From positions 3,472,001 to 3,536,000 of the forward strand of contig NC_013743.1 of NCBI RefSeq assembly GCF_000025325.1: a stretch of 64,000 nt of DNA, written 5' to 3'. The position numbers were made by a program, and so were the translations under genes. Shown here piece by piece: positions 8,143 through 16,023 of this stretch (its first letter is position 1; the number at the start of each line of letters is the position of its first letter). The notes below the pieces were generated by a model. That model did not search any database, had not been told where the DNA came from, and saw only the letters and a list, made by a program, of their open reading frames with translations. The stretch comes from Haloterrigena turkmenica DSM 5511 (lineage in GTDB: Archaea; Halobacteriota; Halobacteria; Halobacteriales; Natrialbaceae).

Positions 8143-9030
8143 TTACCGGACGCCGTCCGCGATCTGGCTCGCGACTCGAGCCCCCGTCCGGCGCTCGATC
8201 CGCCGTTCGCGAAAGATCTCGCGGGCGCTCGCGGCCGCCGCCGAGTCGATCTCGAAGGCGAGGTCGGGATAGTCGACGGCAGTCAGCACCAGCGGCTCCG
8301 GCGGCGCCGGCGCGACTCCCTCGTGGCCGGGCAGGGGTTCGGGGTCGAACGCGCGGTCGATTTTCTCGAGTGGCGCGTCGCCGGTTCCGACCGCGCGGGC
8401 GAGCGAGACCAGCCGGCGGACGAGTTCGCGGACGAAGCCGCCGGCGGTGACGGTCACGACGAGGAAGTCGCCGTCGCGAATCGCCTCGAGGGTCGGCGAG
8501 CGCTCGGTGTTGCGGTCGTCCGGCGTGAGGTTGTGGAAGTCGTGGCTGCCGGAGAGAGCCTCGCAGGCGGCCCGAAAGCGGTCGTCGTCGACGGCGCGTT
8601 GTCCGGGGGAGCCTCGAGTGCCGGCGCGATCGCTCACCGGCGCGGCTCGGTCGCGTCGACGCGAGTCCGCCGGCGGCGCGTACAGGTGATACGCGTACTC
8701 GCGGCGCTCGGCGTGGTGGGTCGCGTGGAATTCCGGGGGCGCGTCGGCGGCGGCCCACGCGCGGATGTCGGCGGGGAGTTCCCCGTTCAGGGCTCGCGGC
8801 GTCAGCCAGTCGGGCGCCTCGAGGGCGACCGTCTGGGCGAGCGCGGAGACACCGGCGTCGGTCCGCCCCGCGGCGGCGTAGCCGTCGGGCCTGTCGGCGT
8901 CCGCAGCGAGCACCTCGAGATCGCGCAGGGCGTCGAAGATCGCGTCCTCGACGGTGGGGACGTCGGGCTGGCGCTGGAAGCCGTGGTAGCCGGTGCCGTC
9001 GTAGGCGATCCGGAACGCGCGGGTCGGCAT
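8143..9030 (-). CDS. truA: tRNA pseudouridine(38-40) synthase
   Basis: 295-residue enzyme that isomerises uridines 38-40 in the tRNA anticodon arm. The catalytic aspartate is Asp58 in AAGRTDAGVSALAQ, preceded by the N-terminal IAYDGTGYHGFQRQP typical of TruA. The C-terminal half keeps the SHDFHNLT and GFVRELVRRLV segments. I start at the ATG at 9030 (MPTRAFRIAYDG); a longer frame upstream has no family similarity. A halophile-specific acidic and arginine-rich insert lies around residues 130-160. Single gene on the minus strand. Confidence 0.95.
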   Translation of the reverse strand: MPTRAFRIAYDGTGYHGFQRQPDVPTVEDAIFDALRDLEVLAADADRPDGYAAAGRTDAGVSALAQTVALEAPDWLTPRALNGELPADIRAWAAADAPPEFHATHHAERREYAYHLYAPPADSRRRDRAAPVSDRAGTRGSPGQRAVDDDRFRAACEALSGSHDFHNLTPDDRNTERSPTLEAIRDGDFLVVTVTAGGFVRELVRRLVSLARAVGTGDAPLEKIDRAFDPEPLPGHEGVAPAPPEPLVLTAVDYPDLAFEIDSAAAASAREIFRERRIERRTGARVASQIADGVR

Positions 9031-9154
9031 CGACTCGAGGGAGGGCGGCCAGCGTGTTAGGGCCGTCGACCCGCGCCGAATCGCGGGACGCAGAGTCCTC
9101 CCGATAATTGACACGGTCGTGACGTTCATAGTCGCCTTCTCCGCTATTGCAGGT

Positions 9155-9910
9155 ATGTCCTCCGACGAGGGCGGGGCGCTGTCGAAGCGGCCGCTGTTGC
9201 GACGAGCGCTGTTGCCGATGATCGTGTTCTGTGTGGTGGTCGCGGTGACGATCGGAGGGTTCGTCGCGCTCGCCGACATCGATCTCGTCGAAGCGGCCTA
9301 CTGGCTGATCACGCCGGAGAACATCGGCATCCACTTCCGGGACCACTCGGGGCCCGAGACCGTGACCAAGGGGTTCGCGGTGGTCTCCCGACTGGCGCAG
9401 ATCGTCACCGGGCTGTGGATCGGCCAGACCGTCGCGTCGGCCCTGTTCGGGGGACAGCTCACGGAGGAACTCAAACGCGTGACCCAAGAGAAGAAGATAG
9501 CGACGTTCTCCGACCACGTAGTGATCTGTGGCTACGGCATGTTCGGAGAGACCATCGCATACCAGTTGAACGGAGCGGGGAAGGACGTCGTCGTCATCGA
9601 GAGCGACGACGACAAAGCGAGTCAGGTCGAACGCGACGGCCACCTCGTCATCGACGGCGACGCGCGCCAGGAGCCGACCCTCGAGCGCGCCGGGATCGAG
9701 GACGCGGCGACCGTCGTCGCGGCGATCGACGATTCGAACGTCAACCTCCAGATCAGCGTCCTCGCGAGCCAGCTCGCGCCCGAGGCGACGCTCATCGTCC
9801 GCGTCGGCGAGCAGACGTACGCGTCGACGGCCCGCCGCGCGGGCGCCGACACCGTGGTCATCCCGGAGATCATGAGCGGGAGCGACATCGCCGGCGAGCT
9901 GACGGACTGA
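9155..9910 (+). CDS. TrkA-N (RCK-like) NAD-binding membrane protein
   Basis: 251 residues. A first membrane helix (about 18-40), a putative pore-helix region (43-75), a second helix (about 75-98), then a Rossmann domain starting VVICGYGMFGETIAYQL (glycine motif at 126-131) with an acidic nucleotide-binding end VVVIESDDD. The layout equals two-helix potassium channels with an RCK domain, but the loop between helices reads WLITPENIGIHF instead of a TVGYG selectivity filter. It could be a diverged channel or a redox/NAD-sensing membrane regulator. I prefer the ATG at 9155 over a GTG 12 codons earlier. No Trk partner lies nearby. Confidence 0.75.
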   Translation: MSSDEGGALSKRPLLRRALLPMIVFCVVVAVTIGGFVALADIDLVEAAYWLITPENIGIHFRDHSGPETVTKGFAVVSRLAQIVTGLWIGQTVASALFGGQLTEELKRVTQEKKIATFSDHVVICGYGMFGETIAYQLNGAGKDVVVIESDDDKASQVERDGHLVIDGDARQEPTLERAGIEDAATVVAAIDDSNVNLQISVLASQLAPEATLIVRVGEQTYASTARRAGADTVVIPEIMSGSDIAGELTD

Positions 9911-9994
9911 GCGACGAGGCGCTCTCGCGGCGGCGGGACCGTCCGGCGACCGCGATCCGGCCGCTTATCCGCCGGAAGCCCCGAGACATCCCGC

Positions 9995-10948
9995 ATGAGC
10001 CGTCCCGTGCTGATCGATACGGATCCGGGTTGCGACGACGCCGTGGCGCTCCTGGCCGCCCTCGAGCACGCGTCCCTCGAGGTCGTCGGGCTGACGACCG
10101 TCCACGGGAACGCGCCGGTCGAGGACACGACGCGAAACGCCCGCGCGATCCTCGAGGCGGTCGACCGGACGGACGTCCCCGTCGCGAGGGGCGCCGACCG
10201 GCCGCTGCTGGTCGACCTCGAGACGTCCGAATACGTCCACGGTGGGGGCGGGCTCCGCGGTGACCTTCCGGATCCGGGGCCGGCGACCGAGCCGGGCGAC
10301 GTCCACGCCGCACGGCGCATCGTCGAGCAGGCCCGCGCCCACGACGGCGACCTCGCGCTCGCAACGATCGGCCCGCTGACGAACGTCGCGCTCGCCCACG
10401 CGATGGAACCCGCCTTGCCCGAGTTACTCGACGAACTGATCGTCATGGGCGGCGCGGCCTTCGCGTCGGGGAACGTCACGCCGCTGGCGGAGGCGAACTT
10501 CCACTCCGATCCCCACGCCGCCCGCCGGGTCGTCCGGGACTGCGAGCCGACGATAGTCGGGCTTGACGTGACGGCGCGGGCCGCGGTCCCGCCCGAGCGG
10601 GTCGACGGGCTCGAGCGGGACGGGCCGCTGGGACGGTCGCTTTACGAGTGGCTCACCTACTACGACGCCGACCGCCTCGAGCGCTACGGCATCGAATCGG
10701 CCGCGATCCACGACGCGCTCGTGATCGCAGAACTGATCGACGACGGCGTGCTCGAAACCCGATCGTATCCGATGGAGGTCGCTGCCGACGGCGACCTCGC
10801 GCGGGGCGCGCTGGTCGTCGACGAGAACGGCGTGACCGGGGCGGCGGAAAACGGCGAGGTAGCGATCGAGGCCGACTACGAGCGGTACCGGGAACTGATG
10901 AGCGCGTCGCTCGAGCGCGTTCTCGAGCGGATCGAAGCGGAACCGTGA
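9995..10948 (+). CDS. Inosine/uridine-preferring nucleoside hydrolase
   Basis: 317-residue hydrolase that splits the N-glycosidic bond of ribonucleosides for purine/pyrimidine salvage. The calcium-binding signature IDTDPGCDDAVAL gives Asp8, Asp10, Asp14 and Asp15 at the N-terminus. Further family features are TTVHGN (about 44-49), the GPLTNVALA segment and NFHSDPHAA, followed by an ESAAIHDAL segment with the late metal-site aspartate. Full family length. The start 20 bases after a short leader is the only reasonable one. Downstream is a repeat region, so it is probably monocistronic. Confidence 0.92.
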   Translation: MSRPVLIDTDPGCDDAVALLAALEHASLEVVGLTTVHGNAPVEDTTRNARAILEAVDRTDVPVARGADRPLLVDLETSEYVHGGGGLRGDLPDPGPATEPGDVHAARRIVEQARAHDGDLALATIGPLTNVALAHAMEPALPELLDELIVMGGAAFASGNVTPLAEANFHSDPHAARRVVRDCEPTIVGLDVTARAAVPPERVDGLERDGPLGRSLYEWLTYYDADRLERYGIESAAIHDALVIAELIDDGVLETRSYPMEVAADGDLARGALVVDENGVTGAAENGEVAIEADYERYRELMSASLERVLERIEAEP

Positions 10949-11084
10949 GTAGATATCGACTAGAGAGGGAGTGGCAATTCCAGCCACCAGCAGGGACGGG
11001 ACACTCGTTTTCGTCCCGCCCCGTTCGAGTTAGCCCGTGAAAAACCTCTCAGAGGCCTGAATTCGGGTCGGTCGTTCTCTTGTT

Positions 11085-11275
11085 GTGGCAACGAGGAATC
11101 GCCTCGCCCTCCCCAGCCGGTTCACTCACTGCGTCTGCTCACGGCGCAAAGCGCCGTTCGCATGGTATGCGGGACCTTCGGTCCCGCACTATTCGTTCAC
11201 CCCTCGCACGGTTTCGGACCGCGGCTCGCTGCCGCTCACCCCGGTCCAGCGCACGCCATCACACGTCGATTCCGG
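11085..11275 (+). repeat. Multi-hairpin repeat, copy R1 (two array palindromes)
   Basis: Begins GTGGCAACGAGGAAT and CCCTCCCCAGCCG, as in the copies at 15.0 and 62.7 kb. Then come two perfect hairpins: ACGGCGC/GCGCCGT, loop AAA (11141-11157), and TGCGGGACC/GGTCCCGCA, loop TTC (11168-11188), with spacer TCGCATGGTA between them. A terminal stem GGACCG/CGGTCC (11216-11221 with 11242-11247) contains the small hairpin GCGGC/GCCGC. The 3' end CAGCGCACGCCAT matches the family. There is no open gene in 10949-11303; upstream of the copy lie only short inverted repeats. Confidence 0.8.
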
Positions 11276-11303
11276 ACGGGGCGGGAGAGCGCCACGAGGG
11301 TAC

Positions 11304-11561
11304 TCACCGGTCGTCGCCGACGGCCCCGAACGCATCTTCGAGCGCTCGTTCGACCGTTCCGCGTTCGGGTATCGCGTTCTGGACGCCCGCAGTCTCGGTC
11401 GCGACCTCGAGGTCCGAGAGGTCGCGACTCGCCTCGACGCGGACGGTCTCGCCCGCGGCCGGAACCTAGTCGTACCGGGCCTCGAGGTCGCGGACCCGTT
11501 CGGCCGGCAGGTACCACGTTCGGTCGACGTTGACGCTGCCGAGAGTCACGACATCGGGCAT
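11304..11561 (-). pseudogene. PfkB/ribokinase-family sugar kinase, internally deleted
   Basis: Reads in one frame of 86 codons. Residues 1-43 are a PfkB N-terminus (MPDVVTLGSVNVDRTWYLP, then VPAAGETVRVE). Codon 32 is TAG where the family usually has a residue before VPAAGET. From about residue 61 the frame reads TAGVQNAIPERGTVERALE, which is a PfkB C-terminus. About 200-250 residues between (substrate lid, GAGD motif) are missing, so it is a nonsense-mutated, internally deleted relic. It lies 42 bases downstream of a sulfatase on the same strand, consistent with a former sugar-use operon, and abuts repeat copy R1. Confidence 0.75.
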
Positions 11562-11603
11562 TCGGTGCCGGATGCGTCCGCGAGGGAAAAATATCGGTCG
11601 GGA

Positions 11604-13028
11604 TTACCGCCGGATGTCGTCGCGGTCGTCCTCCAGCCGGGGGTGGACCGTCTCCCAGTTGTTCGGCAGCACGGGGCCCTCAAGCAGCGGATCACCGGTC
11701 GCGTCCATCCACTCGAGCAGGTCCGTTCGAAGCTCGTCGCGAACGGTCTCGGTAGCCGGATCGTCCGGGTCGTCCCCCGCCGCGAGGTTCTCCCGCTCGA
11801 GCGGGTCGGCCTCGAGGTCGTATAGTTCCTCGTAGGGTCGCTGCACGCCGTAGTAGTCCTCGTGGACCTCCCGACCCGCCGCGCTGCAGAAGACGTCCGT
11901 CGTCATGTAGACTGCGGGTAGGTGCCAGAAATTACGGATATACTTCCAGCGGTCGGTTCGGATGGCCCGGATCGGGTTGTATCGATCGTGCCAGGTCATC
12001 CCCGAGAAGACCCGGTCGCGGGGCTTGTAGGCGTCCTTGCCAGCGGCTCCGTTCGTGCCGCCGCCGTTCCCGCCGTCGAACAACTGCGGCGCGAAACTCT
12101 GCCCCGCGATGTCGTCCCCATCGGTGTCGACGCCGGGGACCGGCGCGTCCCCGATATCGAGCAGCGTCGCGAAGACGTCGACGTTGCTCACGAGGTCGTC
12201 GACGACCCGGCCCGACGCGAGGGTTCCCGGTTGGGCCATCAGCAGAGCCGCCTCGATGCCGGCGTCGAAACAGGTGCCCTTCGCGCGCGGCATCGCCAGC
12301 CCGTGTTCGGTCGTGAAGAGCAGGAGGGTGTCTTCGGCCAGTCCCTCGTTCTCGAGGGCGTCGACGATCGTTCCGACGCCGTCGTCGATCGCGCGGACCA
12401 TCCCGTTCATTCCGGCGATGTCCGACCGGATACCGGGCCGATCGGGGAGGAACTCGAGGGGCTCGACCGCGTTGGGATCGGGGGCGTCGTACCGCTCGCC
12501 GTCGAAGCTGAACCCGCCGTCCACCGCGATGCGGTGGAGTTCGAAGAAGCCGACCGAGGCGAAGAACGGATCGTCGCGGTCGCCCGCCTCGAGCCACCCC
12601 GCGACGTCGGCGGCGACGGTGCGTGCGCGGGCGCCCTCGTGGACCGACGTCGGGGTTTCGCTCGTCAGGGACTCCTCGTTGTGCGTCAGATCGTAGCCGA
12701 GTCGTTCGGGGTACTCGGTGACGTGCTGGAGTCCGAAGCGGTGCGTCTCGTAGCCGGCCTCGCCGAGTAACTCCGGCAGGAATCGCTCGTGGGGGCCGAC
12801 CTCCCAGTTGCCGTGGGCGAGTCCGAGCATCCCGTTCTGGTGGGGGTGACGGCCGGTCATCAGACTCGAGCGACTCGGCGAACACTGCGGGGCCGTCACG
12901 AAGTGGCGATCGAACCGGACGCCCGCCGCGGCGAGGCCGTCGATCCGTGGCGTCTCGACGCCGGCGCCGCAACAGCCCACGTACTTCCCCAGATCGTGGC
13001 AGTGGATGAGAACGATGTGTGGCGGCAT
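11604..13028 (-). CDS. Sulfatase (arylsulfatase type, CSPSR)
   Basis: 474-residue alkaline-phosphatase-superfamily hydrolase acting on sulfate esters. The formylglycine site is CSPSR with Cys49, which needs oxidation by a maturase encoded elsewhere. N-terminal HCHDLG provides metal-binding residues, and FTTEHGLAMPRAKGT gives the later metal/active-site group. Length is normal. There is no signal peptide, so it is probably cytoplasmic. It is divergent from a second sulfatase with 165 bases between them and is followed by a dead sugar kinase, hinting at breakdown of sulfated sugars. It starts at the only ATG consistent with the family. Confidence 0.9.
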   Translation of the reverse strand: MPPHIVLIHCHDLGKYVGCCGAGVETPRIDGLAAAGVRFDRHFVTAPQCSPSRSSLMTGRHPHQNGMLGLAHGNWEVGPHERFLPELLGEAGYETHRFGLQHVTEYPERLGYDLTHNEESLTSETPTSVHEGARARTVAADVAGWLEAGDRDDPFFASVGFFELHRIAVDGGFSFDGERYDAPDPNAVEPLEFLPDRPGIRSDIAGMNGMVRAIDDGVGTIVDALENEGLAEDTLLLFTTEHGLAMPRAKGTCFDAGIEAALLMAQPGTLASGRVVDDLVSNVDVFATLLDIGDAPVPGVDTDGDDIAGQSFAPQLFDGGNGGGTNGAAGKDAYKPRDRVFSGMTWHDRYNPIRAIRTDRWKYIRNFWHLPAVYMTTDVFCSAAGREVHEDYYGVQRPYEELYDLEADPLERENLAAGDDPDDPATETVRDELRTDLLEWMDATGDPLLEGPVLPNNWETVHPRLEDDRDDIRR

Positions 13029-13193
13029 GAACGCCGTCTACGGCGACGAGGGGAGTAAGGATTCGGACCCGACCGTCCGAGAGAGGCTCTCTCGGCGCCG
13101 AATATCGGCGCTCCGAACACGTTCCGATATCGTGAATCACCTGCATACTCCGGGCGGGTGGCCTTCCCTCCGAGGGGCGGAGTAGGGGTAACC

Positions 13194-14723
13194 ATGGCCG
13201 AGTCAGTCGATTCACCCGATTCATCAGACGTCGACGCAGCGTCGGCTAACGGACGTGATCCGGAGTCACATTCCACTGTGCGGAACGTCGTGCTCGTCGT
13301 CCTCGATACCGCACGGGCGACGAGTACGGGGCCGAAGACGACGCCGAATCTGAACCGCCTCGCGGCCGACGGAACCCACTTCGACAACGCCTTCGCGACC
13401 GCACCCTGGACGCTCCCGTCTCACGCCTCGATGTTCACCGGGACCTATCCCTCCGAGCACGGCACCCACGGCGGACACACCTATCTCGACGACGAGTTGC
13501 GGACCCTCCCAGAGTCCTTCGCCGATTCCGGATACGAGACGATCGGCGTCTCGAACAACACCTGGATCACCGAGGAGTTCGGCTTCGACCGCGGCTTCGA
13601 CGACCTCCGGAAGGGCTGGCAGTACATCCAGTCCGACGCGGACATGGGCGCCGTCGTCCGCGGCGAGGACCTCCGGGAAAAGCTCCAGGCGACCCGGAAC
13701 CGGCTCTTCGACGGCAACCCGCTGGTCAACGCCGCGAACATCCTCTACAGCGAGGCCCTCCAGCCCGCGGGCGACGACGGCGCCGACCGATCGACGACCT
13801 GGATCACCAACTGGCTCGACGATCGCGACGACAGCCGTCCGTTCTTCCTGTTCTGTAACTTCATCGAACCCCACGTCGAGTACGATCCGCCCCGCGAGTA
13901 CGCCGAGCGGTTCCTCCCAGACGGCGCGAGCGTCGACGAGGCACTCGCCATCCGGCAGGACCCCCGCGCCTACGACTGCGAGGACTACGGCCTCTCCGAA
14001 CGGGACTTCGCCCTGCTCCGCGGGCTCTACCGGGCCGAACTCGCCTACGTCGACGAGCAGCTCGGACGGCTCCGGGCGGCCCTCGAGGACGCCGGCGAGT
14101 GGGAGGACACCCTCTTCGTCGTCTGCGGCGACCACGGCGAGCACATCGGCGACCACGGCTTCTTCGGCCACCAGTACAACCTCTACGACACCCTGATCAA
14201 CGTCCCGCTGGTCTGCCACGGCGGCCCCTTCACCGACGGCGGCCAGCGCGAGGACCTCGTCCAGTTGCTCGACCTCCCCGCCACGCTGCTCGAGACCGCG
14301 GGGATCGACGATCCCGAACTGCGCGCGCAGTGGTCCAGCCGCTCGTTCCACCCCGCGTCGGACGACGACCCCCGAGACGCCGTCTTCGCGGAGTACGTCG
14401 CCCCCCAGCCCTCGATCGACCGCCTCGAGGCCCGCTTCGACGAACTTCCCGACCGCGTCTACGAGTACGACCGTCGCCTCCGGGCCGTCCGGACGCGCGA
14501 GTACAAGTACGTCCGCGGCGACGACGGGTACGACCGGCTCCACGACGTCGAGACCGACCCGCTCGAGCGCGACGACATCGCCGCACGGGAGCCCGAGCAG
14601 GTGCGAGCGATGCAGCGGCGCCTCGAGGAGCGGTTCGACCCGCTCGCCGAGGCCGGCGAGAGCGGCGAGGTCGAGATGCGCGAGGGGACCAAGGAGCGAC
14701 TCGCGGATCTGGGGTATCTCTAA
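13194..14723 (+). CDS. Sulfatase-like hydrolase with threonine at the nucleophile site
   Basis: 509 residues of the alkaline phosphatase superfamily. The aligned nucleophile region reads APWTLPSHASMFTG, so the usual formylglycine cysteine/serine of C/S-x-P-x-R is Thr73 and the arginine is His77. Other family blocks are intact: VVLDTAR, CGDHGEHIGDHGFFGH and a C-terminal RAVRTREYKYVRGD. Such proteins are common in haloarchaea, often near surface-glycan genes, and may act on phosphate esters or diesters rather than sulfates. The ATG at 13194 is preferred over one 12 codons upstream. Divergent from the CSPSR sulfatase. Confidence 0.88.
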   Translation: MAESVDSPDSSDVDAASANGRDPESHSTVRNVVLVVLDTARATSTGPKTTPNLNRLAADGTHFDNAFATAPWTLPSHASMFTGTYPSEHGTHGGHTYLDDELRTLPESFADSGYETIGVSNNTWITEEFGFDRGFDDLRKGWQYIQSDADMGAVVRGEDLREKLQATRNRLFDGNPLVNAANILYSEALQPAGDDGADRSTTWITNWLDDRDDSRPFFLFCNFIEPHVEYDPPREYAERFLPDGASVDEALAIRQDPRAYDCEDYGLSERDFALLRGLYRAELAYVDEQLGRLRAALEDAGEWEDTLFVVCGDHGEHIGDHGFFGHQYNLYDTLINVPLVCHGGPFTDGGQREDLVQLLDLPATLLETAGIDDPELRAQWSSRSFHPASDDDPRDAVFAEYVAPQPSIDRLEARFDELPDRVYEYDRRLRAVRTREYKYVRGDDGYDRLHDVETDPLERDDIAAREPEQVRAMQRRLEERFDPLAEAGESGEVEMREGTKERLADLGYL

Positions 14724-14844
14724 GGCGGGACGATCGGGTTCGGACGCTTCTGTATCGGTCGTGTGGACTGTGCGCTCGAGACGCGACTCTCGAGGGAAAC
14801 CGGTCGCTGAGTATCGCCCCTCCACCTCGCTCCACTCTGGACGA

Positions 14845-14962
14845 AGCAACCGGCGTGCGGTGGCACGCGCTGGACCGCGGCGAACGGGCAGTGAGGCGCG
14901 GTCCGATGCCGTGCGAGGGATGAGTGAGCAGAGCGAGCGAATCGGCTGGGGAGGATGTGGCA
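14845..14962 (-). repeat. Multi-hairpin repeat, copy R2 (reverse orientation)
   Basis: Read on the minus strand: TGTGGCA near the outer end, CCTCCCCAGCCGATTCGCTC, CATCCCTCGCACGGCATC, a perfect terminal stem GGACCGCG/CGCGGTCC (14872-14879 with 14897-14904, loop 17), then CAGCGCGTGCCACCGCACGC. No array palindromes. It faces copy R3 head to head; about 45 bases separate their GTGGCA ends. Region 14724-15242 holds no gene. Confidence 0.8.
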
Positions 14963-15007
14963 ATCCCTAGCCGCCAGGATGAGCAGCACGCTATCTCTCG
15001 ACTACCG

Positions 15008-15215
15008 TGGCAACGAGGAGTGACCACTCCCTCCCCAGCCGATTCGCTCGCTCTTTCCAGTCGCTCGCTCATCCCTCGCGCACTATCGTCGACCGATCCT
15101 CGTTTTCGTTCACGGCTCACGCTGTTCGCCGTTCACTTTCGAGGTGCTCACTTCGTTCACACCTCGCTTTCCTCGGACACGGTCGACAGCGCGCGCCACC
15201 GCACGCCGGTTCAGT
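15008..15215 (+). repeat. Multi-hairpin repeat, copy R3
   Basis: Starts CGTGGCAACGAGGAG, then CCTCCCCAGCCGATTCGCTC and CATCCCTCGCGCAC. The terminal stem GTCGACCG/CGGTCGAC (15088-15095 with 15180-15187) is perfect and encloses 84 bases containing ACGGC/GCCGT (15112-15132) and CGAGGTG/CACCTCG (15140-15166). The end AGCGCGCGCCACCGCACGCC is shared with the other copies. Confidence 0.8.
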
Positions 15216-15242
15216 GGGCCGGAGCGACGCGATGAACGGATA

Positions 15243-15641
15243 ATGAGCAACAGTGACGGCCGATCCACCTCATCATCAAACGGCCAGTCGTACACGCGGA
15301 GACGTTTGGCGCTCGAGTCGAACCGTCGTCGCATGTCCGCGTTCGGCGCCGCCGAAACGACGCCCCTCCCGTTCCCCGTCCGGATCCTCCACGACCGCAC
15401 CGCCGACCGCCTCGAGATCGTCGCCGACGTCTCGCCGGCCGAAATTGATGACCTCACTGTCGAGGCGGGCGCGACTCGAGTCCAGATTGCGATCGACCGC
15501 GACGACGAGCGCTACGCCCGCGTCCTGTCGCCGCTGGCGTCGATCCCCCTGCGGCGGGCCTTCGGTGACGGTCGCAGCGCCGTCTACAACAACGGCGTGC
15601 TGACGATCTCGCTCGAGACGACGCGTCGTCGAACGCGATAA
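15243..15641 (+). CDS. Hsp20/alpha-crystallin-like small protein
   Basis: 132 residues. The N-terminal 30 residues are serine- and arginine-rich and look disordered. The rest reads as a beta-sandwich: LPFPVRILHDRTADRLEIVA, strands around RVQIAIDRDDERYARVL, and a closing YNNGVLTISLE that matches the end of an Hsp20 core (usually NGVLxIxxP). The C-terminal I-x-I tail is absent. The role may be chaperone-like or a CS-domain partner; sequence alone does not decide. I start at the ATG at 15243 because the longer frame upstream runs through repeat copy R3. Confidence 0.65.
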   Translation: MSNSDGRSTSSSNGQSYTRRRLALESNRRRMSAFGAAETTPLPFPVRILHDRTADRLEIVADVSPAEIDDLTVEAGATRVQIAIDRDDERYARVLSPLASIPLRRAFGDGRSAVYNNGVLTISLETTRRRTR

Positions 15642-15657
15642 TCGACTGTCGAGCCCC

Positions 15658-15945
15658 GAGACCGGTATTGCGAGGCCGACGTTCGATCGGGCTATCGACG
15701 ATGGACCCGATAGGAGACGCTACGCGAAGGACGATTTCGTCGATAGCGTCAACGCCATCGCCGAATCCGGCGAGCCGCTCGGCGCCAACGCCCACGGGCA
15801 GAGCAGCGTCGTCGGCAAACTCGTCGCAATGGAGTCCGAGCGAGTCGACGACCGGACGCAGCTCGTGTTGCTCGAGGGTGATCACGGCTTCCGACCGGAC
15901 GACTCGTCGACCGCGGAAGCCGTCGTGCGCGTGCCTGCAGCATCC
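15658..15945 (+). other. Gene-less stretch with a coding-like open frame
   Basis: In the 382 bases between the Hsp20-like gene and the next start, the plus frame in phase with the downstream gene is free of stops. It reads like coherent protein (for example AKDDFVDSVNAIAESGEP and RTQLVLLEGDHGFRPDD) but has no ATG or GTG until an internal one at 15829 and no family I recognise. It may be a gene relic or a chance open frame in GC-rich DNA. Confidence 0.3.
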
Positions 15946-16023
15946 TTTTGCTCGCGAGTCCGATACGATGGACTCGAGCCGACGGATCGACCGCCGATCG
16001 ACCGACCCGCGACCGAACACCCG

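Noticed and set aside
11085-11275. Simple rho-independent-like terminators only
   Set aside because: Shared conserved flanks and spacers with distant copies are not explained by ordinary terminators, though a terminator role for single hairpins remains possible.
14924-15235. Plus-strand frame across repeats R2/R3
   Set aside because: Entirely within the inverted repeat pair, no ribosome binding site, Ser/Arg-rich chance translation.
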